From a gamma proteobacterium symbiont of Bathyaustriella thionipta (lineage in GTDB: Bacteria > Pseudomonadota > Gammaproteobacteria > Chromatiales > Chromatiaceae): a stretch of DNA of 14,972 bases. Positions 1 through 6,964 of the stretch are shown here, piece by piece; positions within the stretch are counted from its first letter, which is position 1, and each line of letters begins with the position of its first letter. A model generated the notes under the pieces. That model saw only the letters and a list, made by a program, of their open reading frames with translations. It was not told the DNA's origin and did no database searches. The stretch lies in assembly GCA_025656895.1 (NCBI GenBank), contig JAHXHF010000358.1, positions 1-14,972 of the forward strand, written 5' to 3'. The translations under genes were made by a program, and so were the position numbers.

Positions 1-645
1 GCTGATGGCGCTGAGTTGCCAGTTCAGGCTGCGGATATGTCCGTTCCCGGCATTCACGCTGGCGCTTAATACCTGACCGGGTCGGATTTTGCTTAAACGC
101 TTGCCTTCCGGTGTGTGAGTAATGGCATACAGATCCGATGACGGCCAGCCATTTTTTTTGAAAATGGCAGACAGGGAGTCACCGGATTGAATTTCATATT
201 GCACACTGTCGAAATGCTCACCCGGAGAGAGTGCCGGAGTATGCTCCAATGCAGTCGTGGAAAGGGCTGGCAGGCTTTTCTGCGTACTGGCAACGGGTAT
301 ATTTACAGCAGATACTTCACTGATATCGAGTGTGCCGATAACAGCCGGCAGAACCTTGGTTGCAGCGGCCGGTTGCAACGCTGGAGCCGCTGCTGTTACA
401 TCTGTATTGCTATCCCGGATAATGTCTGTTTGCTGAGGAATAGTCTCCGGCAGCAAGGCAGATGGCTGCTTTGCCTGCGGCAAGGGCAGCGGTATGAAAT
501 CATTTTGTGGCGGGCTAGTGCTGTTTTCATTGGCGAGCAATATCTGCCAGGTAGCGATGGCAAGGCCGGCCAACGATAAAAGAATGATGGCAGGCAGGGC
601 GCGTTTTGGACGAGAACGATCACTAAAAATTCGGGCTTGTGACAT
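1..645 (-). CDS. MepM-like M23 murein endopeptidase, N-terminal part (3' end outside window)
   Basis: This leftward reading frame stays open for 215 codons, from an ATG at 643-645 to the window edge, so the gene is partial. Residues 1-16 are basic and residues 18-36 form one hydrophobic segment, which suggests an N-terminal membrane anchor with the rest in the periplasm. A low-complexity Pro/Ala/Gln/Thr linker runs from about 40 to 145. Residues 149-215 match the OapA/LysM-like domain found ahead of the peptidase domain in E. coli MepM-type DD-endopeptidases: a YEIQSGDSLSAIF start, then a KIRPGQ turn and a final LNWQLS strand. By family knowledge, such proteins cut peptidoglycan cross-links during wall growth. 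The LytM/M23 catalytic domain would lie beyond position 1 and is not visible, so catalytic activity is inferred. No good Shine-Dalgarno precedes the start. The gene is divergent from leuS. Confidence 0.8.
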   Translation of the reverse strand, partial: MSQARIFSDRSRPKRALPAIILLSLAGLAIATWQILLANENSTSPPQNDFIPLPLPQAKQPSALLPETIPQQTDIIRDSNTDVTAAAPALQPAAATKVLPAVIGTLDISEVSAVNIPVASTQKSLPALSTTALEHTPALSPGEHFDSVQYEIQSGDSLSAIFKKNGWPSSDLYAITHTPEGKRLSKIRPGQVLSASVNAGNGHIRSLNWQLSAIS

Positions 646-680
646 CTACATTGAATCCGGGATATGGCGAAATTACTTAA

Positions 681-689
681 ATTCTAGCA
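681..689 (-). promoter_or_regulatory. Candidate extended -10 promoter for the M23 peptidase gene
   Basis: Read leftward, the sequence is TGCTAGAAT. This is a TGn extension followed by TAGAAT, which matches 5 of 6 bases of the sigma-70 -10 consensus. No good -35 is seen 17 bases upstream (TTTCAG), which is tolerable for an extended -10. Transcription would start near 674, leaving a leader of roughly 30 bases. Found by eye only. Confidence 0.4.
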
Positions 690-727
690 TCTTGTGCAAC
701 TTACTGAAACCAAATCTTAAGAACGGT

Positions 728-756
728 GTGACCAGATTCGCAGATACTGCTATTCT
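728..756 (+). promoter_or_regulatory. Candidate sigma-70 promoter for leuS
   Basis: GTGACC (728-733, 4 of 6 to the -35 consensus) lies 17 bases before TATTCT (751-756, 4 of 6). The -10 is preceded by a TG extension at 748-749. The predicted start near 763 gives a leader of about 25 bases before the leuS ATG at 788. It is back to back with the M23 gene promoter at 681-689. Eye-based call. Confidence 0.4.
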
Positions 757-787
757 TGCGTCCCCGATCTTTTCATGGATTTGCCCA

Positions 788-3349
788 ATGCAAGCAAAAT
801 ACGAGCCCCAGGCTATCGAAAAACAAGTACAGGAATTCTGGCAGCAACAGCAATCCTTCCGGGCTGTTGAAGATCCGCAGCGGGAAAAATTCTATTGTTT
901 GTCGATGTTTCCTTATCCTTCCGGCAAGCTGCATATGGGGCATGTGCGTAACTACACCATTGGCGATGTCATATCCCGTTATCAGCGCATGCTGGGAAAA
1001 AATGTATTACAGCCCATGGGTTGGGATGCTTTCGGACTGCCGGCTGAAAATGCCGCCATTAAAAACAAAACCCCGCCGGCCCAATGGACGCGTTCCAATA
1101 TTGCCTACATGAAACAACAGTTAAGCCGACTGGGATTTGCGTATGACTGGGCGCGGGAACTGGCCACCTGTGAACCGGACTATTATCGCTGGGAACAATG
1201 GTTTTTTACCCGCCTGGTTGAGAAGGGCATGGCTTATCGTAAAAAGGCCACGGTTAACTGGGACCCGATTGATCAAACCGTGCTGGCCAATGAGCAGGTC
1301 ATAGACGGGCGCGGCTGGCGTTCCGGCGCATTGGTGGAAAAACGCGAGATTGAACAATGGTTTTTGAAAATAACCGACTACGCCGAGCAACTGCTGGATG
1401 ATTTACAAAAACTACCCGACTGGCCGGAAGCGGTTATTACCATGCAACGTAACTGGATTGGTCGTTCTCAGGGTGTGGAAGTAGCCTTTCAGCTGAGCGG
1501 CCATGATGACAGCCTGAACGTTTTCACCACCCGACCGGACACCCTCATGGGGGTTACCTATGTGGCGGTGGCTGCCGAGCATCCACTGGCTTTGCAGGCG
1601 GCTGAACAGAATGCGGATATCGCAGCCTTCATTGATGAATGCCGTCAGGGCGGCGTCACCGAAGCCGAACTGGAAACCATGGAGAAACGTGGCATCGCTT
1701 TAGGCGTGGAAGTGCGTCACCCGGTCACCGCTCAGAGCATACCGGTGTATGCGGCTAATTTTGTGCTGATGAGCTATGGTTCCGGCGCGGTCATGGCCGT
1801 GCCGGCACATGACCAGCGTGATTGGGAATTCGCGCACAAATACGGCATCGCCTTGAAACAGGTCATCTATTCAGCCGATGGTTCCGACTGTGGCATTGAA
1901 CAGTCCGCCTACACCGACAAAGGCATACTGAAAAACTCCGGCCCATTTGACGGCCTGAGTTCCGCACAGGCCTTTGATGCCATTGCCGACTATCTGCAGG
2001 CCGAAGGCAAAGGCAGCAAGCAAATCCATTACCGGTTGCGAGACTGGGGCGTATCACGGCAGCGCTATTGGGGTTGTCCCATTCCGGTTATTCATGGCAA
2101 AGATGGCAGCACGCGCCCGGCCGGACAGTTTCCGGTGCGCCTGCCGGAAGATGTAATTGTGGATGGCTCGGGTTCTCCTTTGCAAAAAATGCCTGAATTT
2201 TATCAACTGGAAAACGGTGACGAACGCGAAACCGATACCTTTGATACTTTTTTTGAATCCAGCTGGTATTACGCGCGCTATTGCTGTGCCGATAATCAAG
2301 ACGCCATGCTGGATGAACGGGCTCAATACTGGTTGCCGGTTGACCAATATATCGGCGGCATAGAACACGCTGTATTACATCTGCTGTATGCGCGTTTCTT
2401 TAATAAATTAATGCGAGACGAAGGTCTGCTGCAAAATGACGAACCCTTTAGCAAACTGCTGACGCAAGGCATGGTGATTGCTGAAACCTGGTATCGTGAA
2501 CAGGCGGATGGTTCCAAAGAATGGTTCAACCCGGCGGATGTAGAAGTACAACATGATGAAAAAGGCAAAATCATCGCGGCTACCTTAAAAACAGATGGTC
2601 TGCCGGTCACCAGTGGCGGCATCGAAAAAATGTCCAAATCAAAAAATAACGGGGTTGATCCACAGGGACTGATCGAAACATACGGTGCTGATACCGTGCG
2701 TTTGTACACCATGTTTACCTCACCGCCCGATCAATCACTGGAATGGTCGGATGAAGGCGTAGAAGGCGCGCATCGTTTTCTGAAACGGCTGTGGGCGCTG
2801 GCACAAAGCCATTATGAAGTTTTTCAGCAGCAACTGCCTATGGCCAGCAATCTGAATCAAAAACAGCAGGCGGCGCGGCGTGAAATTCATAGCGTGCTGG
2901 AAAAAGCACTGTTTGATTATGAGCGGCAACAATTCAATACCGTAGTCTCCGCCTGCATGAGCATAACCAACGTATTATATAAACTGGAAAGCAGTACAGC
3001 GGATCAAAGCCTGTTGACAGAGGGTATGGGCTTCGTACTGCGCCTGCTGGCTCCCATAGCCCCGCACATCAGCCATCAACTGTGGCTTGATCTGGGCTAT
3101 GGCGAAGACGTGTTGCACGGAAGCTGGCCGCAGCCTTGCGCCGAAGCACTGCGCCTGGATGAGATTGAATATGTCGTACAGGTGAATGGCAAAGTACGCG
3201 ACAAGATCATGCTGGCGGCCGATGCGGATAAAGACAAGATTGAAGCAGCCGCCCTGGGTAGTGAAAAAATTAAAAAATATCTGGCGGAAGGCAGCGTGCG
3301 TAAAGTGATTGTTGTCCCCGGCAAACTGGTCAATATTGTTGTGAATTAA
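788..3349 (+). CDS. leuS: Leucyl-tRNA synthetase (LeuRS, class I)
   Basis: Charges tRNA-Leu with leucine in the cytoplasm and proofreads mischarged tRNA. The product is 853 residues, close to the 860 of E. coli. The frame is open from 494, but MQAKYEPQAIEKQV at 788 matches the family N-terminus, so the upstream stretch is leader DNA. The HIGH-type signature HMGH is at 49-52 and KMSKS at 614-618. The CP1 editing domain has the threonine-rich TTRPDT at 247-252 and VPAHDQRD with Asp345, at the same numbers as E. coli. The C-terminal domain ends in VPGKLVNIVVN. The zinc cysteines of E. coli (159, 176, 179) are replaced by Asp159, Gly176 and Ser179, so the ZN-1 insertion should not bind zinc by that route. 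Only a weak GGA at 777-779 serves as ribosome-binding site. It is followed not by lptE-holA but by a convergent transporter gene. Confidence 0.98.
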   Translation: MQAKYEPQAIEKQVQEFWQQQQSFRAVEDPQREKFYCLSMFPYPSGKLHMGHVRNYTIGDVISRYQRMLGKNVLQPMGWDAFGLPAENAAIKNKTPPAQWTRSNIAYMKQQLSRLGFAYDWARELATCEPDYYRWEQWFFTRLVEKGMAYRKKATVNWDPIDQTVLANEQVIDGRGWRSGALVEKREIEQWFLKITDYAEQLLDDLQKLPDWPEAVITMQRNWIGRSQGVEVAFQLSGHDDSLNVFTTRPDTLMGVTYVAVAAEHPLALQAAEQNADIAAFIDECRQGGVTEAELETMEKRGIALGVEVRHPVTAQSIPVYAANFVLMSYGSGAVMAVPAHDQRDWEFAHKYGIALKQVIYSADGSDCGIEQSAYTDKGILKNSGPFDGLSSAQAFDAIADYLQAEGKGSKQIHYRLRDWGVSRQRYWGCPIPVIHGKDGSTRPAGQFPVRLPEDVIVDGSGSPLQKMPEFYQLENGDERETDTFDTFFESSWYYARYCCADNQDAMLDERAQYWLPVDQYIGGIEHAVLHLLYARFFNKLMRDEGLLQNDEPFSKLLTQGMVIAETWYREQADGSKEWFNPADVEVQHDEKGKIIAATLKTDGLPVTSGGIEKMSKSKNNGVDPQGLIETYGADTVRLYTMFTSPPDQSLEWSDEGVEGAHRFLKRLWALAQSHYEVFQQQLPMASNLNQKQQAARREIHSVLEKALFDYERQQFNTVVSACMSITNVLYKLESSTADQSLLTEGMGFVLRLLAPIAPHISHQLWLDLGYGEDVLHGSWPQPCAEALRLDEIEYVVQVNGKVRDKIMLAADADKDKIEAAALGSEKIKKYLAEGSVRKVIVVPGKLVNIVVN

Positions 3350-3376
3350 CAGGCCCATCGTTTCCTGACGGGCCTG
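3350..3376. terminator. Inverted repeat between convergent leuS and SulP genes, possible weak terminator
   Basis: CAGGCCC (3350-3356) and GGGCCTG (3370-3376) form a perfect 7-bp GC-rich stem with a 13-base loop. It begins immediately after the leuS stop codon. Rightward there is no T-run after it. Leftward it is followed only by TTAATT. It may act as a weak bidirectional terminator or an mRNA 3' stabiliser for the SulP transcript. Confidence 0.45.
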
Positions 3377-3427
3377 TGGCCAGATAGCAGGAAATAACCG
3401 GCTGATGGTTTCGCGCATGAACATGGC

Positions 3428-4984
3428 TTACGCCAGCCGGTCATCCGCCACATGATAAACCGGGTCTTCCATACGATTGACTTCCACCAGATCGCCGGCT
3501 GTATCCAGTAATTGCTGGCATTCCTCACTGAGATGTTTCAGGTGCAGTTTTTTGCCGGCGCGTTGATAACGCTCGGCAAGATTATCGATGGCTTCAATAC
3601 CGGAATGATCCGCCACGCGGGAATTATTAAAATCAATGATGACATCATCCGGGTCATTCAATGGATCAAAAATTTCATTGAAAGCATGCACTGAACCAAA
3701 AAACAAAGGCCCGCTCAATTCATAGACCTTGCTGCCATTCTGGTCAATATGACTTTCCGCCAGCATGTGTTTGGCATGCTCCCAGGCAAAAACCAGCGCC
3801 GAAACAATCACGCCGACGATAACCGCAATGGCCAGATCAGTGACTACGGTAACAATGGCAACCAGAATGGCAATCAGACTGTCGGCCAGCGGCACTTTGC
3901 CAAACATACGAAAGGTGGCCCATTCAAAGGTGCCTATGACTACGATGAACATAACGCCCACCAGTGCCGCCACCGGGATGATCTCGATCAGTCCGGAAGC
4001 GAACAGGATGAAAGCCAGCAGAAAAAGAGCCGCACTGATGCCGGATAATCGCCCGCGTCCTCCTGAATTAATGTTGATCATGGATTGACCGATCATGGCG
4101 CAGCCACCCATGCCGCCGAACAGGCCATTGACCATATTGCCCACTCCCTGACCAACGCATTCCTTATTGCCACGCCCGCGTGTTTCGGTCAGATCATCAA
4201 TCAGGTTCATGGTCAGCAGGGATTCAATCAACCCCACTCCCGCCAGAATAAAGCTGTAGGGCAGGATGATTTTCAGGGTTTCCCAACTGATGGGAACCAT
4301 GGGGATATGGAAGCTCGGCAGTCCGCCGGCAATACTGGCCTCGGCATTGCCGGACATGTCACGCAAAACATCGACCACTGAACGGGTATCCAAATCCAGC
4401 CCCAGTACCAGCAGGGTGACAACAACAATGGCGGCCAGAGAAGAAGGAACTGCTACCGTAAGACGTGGCAGAAAATGAATAATGGTCATCGTCAGAGTAA
4501 TCAGCCCCAGCATGATGAGCAATGGCTGGCTATCCAGCCAGACCAGTTCACCGGCATCACCCATAATTTGAAATTGCTTGAGTTGCGCAAGAAATATGAC
4601 AATGGCCAGACCATTCACAAAACCCAGCATGACCGGGTAGGGAACCAGTCGAATAAACTTACCCAGTCGTAATGCGCCGGCACTGATCTGGATGGCACCG
4701 GTCAGCAGCAAAGCGGCAAACAGATATTCGATACCCTGTTGCGCCACCAGCGAAACCATCACCACGGCCATGGCGCCGGTAGCGCCTGAAATCATACCCG
4801 GGCGGCCACCGATAAGCGCGGTGACAATGCCCATCATGAAAGCGCCATACAATCCAACCAGAGGATCGACACCCGCCACAAAAGCAAAAGCAACCGCTTC
4901 CGGAACCAGTGCCAAAGCAACCGTCAGACCGGAGAGCAGATCATTTTTTACGCATTTTTTGCCGGGACAGGTAAGCGGGAACAT
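3428..4984 (-). CDS. SulP-family inorganic anion transporter with C-terminal STAS domain
   Basis: Predicted inner-membrane transporter of 518 residues. By family knowledge, SulP proteins move sulfate, bicarbonate or related anions, often with Na+ or H+; the sequence alone does not settle the substrate. The hydrophobic core (about 15-402) holds the family hallmarks: GLTVALALVPEAVAFAF near 19-35, GRPGMISGATGAMAVV near 60-75, and the TETRGRGNKECVGQG / GGCAMIGQS region near 267-301. A cytoplasmic STAS domain spans about 410-515, with VADHSGIEAI at 457-466. Ser461 is placed like the phosphorylatable serine of anti-sigma-antagonist STAS domains. The ATG at 4982-4984 has an AAGG about 9 bases upstream, and the N-terminus has the expected short polar start. 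The overall look is nearer to BicA-like prokaryotic SulPs than to plant sulfate permeases, but that is an impression. It stands alone, convergent with leuS and divergent from the phnA-like gene. Confidence 0.93.
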   Translation of the reverse strand: MFPLTCPGKKCVKNDLLSGLTVALALVPEAVAFAFVAGVDPLVGLYGAFMMGIVTALIGGRPGMISGATGAMAVVMVSLVAQQGIEYLFAALLLTGAIQISAGALRLGKFIRLVPYPVMLGFVNGLAIVIFLAQLKQFQIMGDAGELVWLDSQPLLIMLGLITLTMTIIHFLPRLTVAVPSSLAAIVVVTLLVLGLDLDTRSVVDVLRDMSGNAEASIAGGLPSFHIPMVPISWETLKIILPYSFILAGVGLIESLLTMNLIDDLTETRGRGNKECVGQGVGNMVNGLFGGMGGCAMIGQSMININSGGRGRLSGISAALFLLAFILFASGLIEIIPVAALVGVMFIVVIGTFEWATFRMFGKVPLADSLIAILVAIVTVVTDLAIAVIVGVIVSALVFAWEHAKHMLAESHIDQNGSKVYELSGPLFFGSVHAFNEIFDPLNDPDDVIIDFNNSRVADHSGIEAIDNLAERYQRAGKKLHLKHLSEECQQLLDTAGDLVEVNRMEDPVYHVADDRLA

Positions 4985-5026
4985 CGGGCAGCCTTAAAGG
5001 TTAATAGAAGCGGGGGGAAACGAGCC

Positions 5027-5056
5027 ATTATATCTCATAATATCATGTTATACTAA
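5027..5056 (-). promoter_or_regulatory. Candidate promoter for the SulP transporter gene
   Basis: Read leftward, a perfect TATAAT lies at 5032-5027. TTAGTA (3 of 6 to the -35 consensus) lies at 5056-5051, giving an 18-base spacer. Transcription would begin near 5020, about 36 bases before the ATG. The element overlaps the candidate phnA promoter on the other strand. Confidence 0.45.
5046..5054 (+). promoter_or_regulatory. Candidate extended -10 promoter for the phnA-like gene
   Basis: TGTTATACT is a TGn extension followed by TATACT, 5 of 6 to the -10 consensus. No convincing -35 is seen (CATTAT at 5026-5031). The predicted start near 5061 gives a leader of about 49 bases. It occupies the same bases as the -35 of the divergent SulP promoter. 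An alternative -10, TACAAT at 5080-5085, has no suitable -35. Confidence 0.4.
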
Positions 5057-5109
5057 TACTCTTGGGTGACAAGCTTTAGTACAATGCACTTTTCAGACCG
5101 GGGAATAAA

Positions 5110-5691
5110 ATGAGTACAGCAGAAATTTTGCAGGCACGCAGTGAAGGTAAGTGCGAGCTATGCACTTCAACAAAATCTTTAAGCGTTTATGCGGTGCCTC
5201 CGCATAGCGAAGACAATGCGGATACATCGGTGCTGCTTTGTGCCACCTGCAAAGAACAAATCGATGATGCTGCAAGCATGGATGCCAATCATTGGCGTTG
5301 TCTGAATGACAGTATGTGGAGCCAGATTCCGGCGGTGCAGGTTATGGCCTGGCGTATGCTGACACGCCTTAGCGCGGAAGGCTGGCCACAGGATTTGCTG
5401 GATATGCTGTATCTGGATGAAGAGACACTGGCCTGGGCAAAATTGACTGAAAACCGTGAAGATGATGATGAAGCTGTTCAGCATGTGGACAGCAATGGCG
5501 CAAACCTGCAGGCCGGTGATACGGTCACCCTGATTAAAGATTTGAACGTGAAGGGCGCCGGTTTTACCGCCAAACGCGGTACGGCGGTACGCAATATTTC
5601 ATTGGTGGCCGATAATGCGGAACATATTGAAGGCCGGGTGAATGGTCAGCAGATTGTTATTCTGACAAAGTTTGTAAAAAAGTCAGGTTAG
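5110..5691 (+). CDS. phnA: PhnA (YjdM) family zinc-ribbon protein
   Basis: A 193-residue member of the long form of the PhnA/YjdM family; E. coli YjdM is about 111 residues. An N-terminal zinc ribbon is defined by two CxxC pairs, C15/C18 (CELC) and C44/C47 (CATC). A conserved middle region (about 58-111) includes ANHWRCLNDSMWSQIPAVQVMAW-type sequence. The C-terminal PhnA domain (about 126-193) includes DSNG, AGDTVTLIKDL, VKGAGFTAKRGT and an HIEGRVNGQQIVILT strand. Despite the old name tied to alkylphosphonate operons, the biochemical role is unknown, and it is not phosphonoacetate hydrolase. No phosphonate genes are nearby. GGGGA at 5100-5104, five bases before the ATG, is a good ribosome-binding site. 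It is divergent from the SulP gene, and its stop is 3 bases from the stop of the opposing lytic transglycosylase. Confidence 0.9.
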   Translation: MSTAEILQARSEGKCELCTSTKSLSVYAVPPHSEDNADTSVLLCATCKEQIDDAASMDANHWRCLNDSMWSQIPAVQVMAWRMLTRLSAEGWPQDLLDMLYLDEETLAWAKLTENREDDDEAVQHVDSNGANLQAGDTVTLIKDLNVKGAGFTAKRGTAVRNISLVADNAEHIEGRVNGQQIVILTKFVKKSG

Positions 5692-5694
5692 TTT

Positions 5695-6255
5695 TCAGGG
5701 ATACCATTTGCGGCGATGGGCTTTTTCCACCAGATCGGGATAACGGGTTTTGCCGACACTGCCGTTATAGCGAGCCAGCGCGGGCCCGATCCGGCCATTT
5801 TCCATATCGATATAAGTGCGTAATATGGTACAGCCGTAGCGCAGGTTGGTTTCTATATCGAACAGATTATCATCCGGCTTGCCGATTTCATTTTTCCAGA
5901 ATGGCATGACCTGCATCAGCCCACGGGCACCCGCGTGGGACAAGGCGTAATAATCAAAATTACTTTCTATCTGAATCACCGACAGAATGAGGTCAGGTGG
6001 CAGATTCACCCGTTTGGCTTCACGATGAACGGTTTTGAGTATATACAGTCGCTCATCGGCATCCTGCAGACGACTGCTCAGGCGGTAAGACATGTCCATC
6101 AGCCAGGCTTCAGCCTCGAAGCGATCCACAAAGCTGGATGACTCTTCAATAACATGTTCCAGTTTGTTAAAAAATTCCGGCCCCGGGGGGGCTTGTGCCG
6201 CCCATAACAGGGGGCTGTTGCAGAGCAGAATGAGCGCACCGGTGATACCACGCAT
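5695..6255 (-). CDS. Small periplasmic lytic transglycosylase (SLT domain, family 1)
   Basis: A 186-residue exported protein. A hydrophobic N-terminus with a likely signal peptide ends near the AAQA at 19-22. A helical spacer spans about 26-80, and a C-terminal SLT domain about 83-180. The three family signatures are visible: IQIESNF with catalytic Glu97 and Ser98, GLMQVMPFW at 112-120, and ALARYNGS at 159-166. By family knowledge it cleaves the MurNAc-GlcNAc bond of peptidoglycan, leaving a 1,6-anhydro end. The ATG at 6253-6255 is preceded by AGGA (6263-6266) at 7 bases. That site lies in the 16-base gap after the rnfE stop, so the gene is almost certainly co-transcribed with rnf. Many gammaproteobacteria carry nth here. 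A role in opening the wall for assembly of the Rnf complex is only a guess; it may simply ride on the operon. Confidence 0.92.
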   Translation of the reverse strand: MRGITGALILLCNSPLLWAAQAPPGPEFFNKLEHVIEESSSFVDRFEAEAWLMDMSYRLSSRLQDADERLYILKTVHREAKRVNLPPDLILSVIQIESNFDYYALSHAGARGLMQVMPFWKNEIGKPDDNLFDIETNLRYGCTILRTYIDMENGRIGPALARYNGSVGKTRYPDLVEKAHRRKWYP

Positions 6256-6271
6256 AAAGCTGTCCTAACGA

Positions 6272-6964
6272 TCAGGAGCTAACACGGGCGGGTTCATTGA
6301 CAAGCACTGCCCGGGTGCTTTTCTGGCGTTTATCAATCACATTCTTGAGAGCAATCAGCAGCCCCAGAAAAAAGAATGCGCCGGGTGGCAATATGGCAAA
6401 CAAAAGACCGTGGAAGTTATCTCCCAGAGACAGACTCAGACCGGCTGCCGAAGGGCCGAAGAGTAATTCAGCGCCTTGTAGAAAGGTACCCTGACCGACC
6501 ATTTCACGCAGGCCACCCAATACAAATAACACCAGGGTAAAGCCCAGCCCCATGGAGAGTCCGTCAAGGGCGGCCTTGCCCACCGAGTTGCGTGCGGCAT
6601 AGGCTTCCGCCCGGCCGATAATGGTGCAGTTGGTGACAATCAGAGGAATAAAAATACCCAGTATATGGTGCAAATGAATAAACCAGGCATACATGATCAA
6701 ATCAATGGCGGTCACAAAAGAAGCAATAATCAGTACAAAAACCGGCAGGCGTATTTCCGGGCGCACCCAATGGCGAATAATGGAAACCGAAATATTGGAT
6801 GCGGTAATAACCGCCAGCGTGGCGATCCCCAGTCCCAGTCCGTTGATAGCGGTATTGGTAACCGCCAGCAGCGGACAGAGCCCCAATAAGGCCACCAGTG
6901 CCTGATTATTCTTCCATAAGCCGTTGCGGATAATGTCACCCGCTTCACTTTTACTCAGACTCAT
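6272..6964 (-). CDS. rnfE: Rnf/Rsx electron-transport complex subunit E
   Basis: An integral inner-membrane subunit of 230 residues (family about 230) with around six hydrophobic segments. It is homologous to RnfA and to NqrD. Cys30 in GLCPLLAVTN and Cys113 in IVTNCTIIGR are the conserved membrane cysteines. With those of RnfA, they are expected to hold a [2Fe-2S] cluster in the middle of the membrane, as in Nqr. The frame is open to an ATG at 7015, but MSLSKSEAGDIIRNGLWKNN fits the family start and has GAGGAG 7 bases upstream, so I chose 6964. It overlaps the end of rnfG by 14 bases, which suggests translational coupling. It is the last of the six rnf genes and is followed after 16 bases by the transglycosylase gene. 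Confidence 0.96.
   Translation of the reverse strand: MSLSKSEAGDIIRNGLWKNNQALVALLGLCPLLAVTNTAINGLGLGIATLAVITASNISVSIIRHWVRPEIRLPVFVLIIASFVTAIDLIMYAWFIHLHHILGIFIPLIVTNCTIIGRAEAYAARNSVGKAALDGLSMGLGFTLVLFVLGGLREMVGQGTFLQGAELLFGPSAAGLSLSLGDNFHGLLFAILPPGAFFFLGLLIALKNVIDKRQKSTRAVLVNEPARVSS

Noticed and set aside
494..787. N-terminal extension of the leuS frame by 98 codons
   Set aside because: It runs through the divergent M23 gene start and the promoter region, has no LeuRS homology, and MQAKYEP at 788 fits the family start.
2975..3424. 149-codon leftward frame beginning just after the SulP stop
   Set aside because: Nearly all of it is antisense to the conserved leuS C-terminus, and it has no ribosome-binding site.
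3749..4088. Two overlapping open frames opposite the SulP gene
   Set aside because: Their composition (Asn/His/Thr-rich) is the complement of hydrophobic codons, with no family resemblance.
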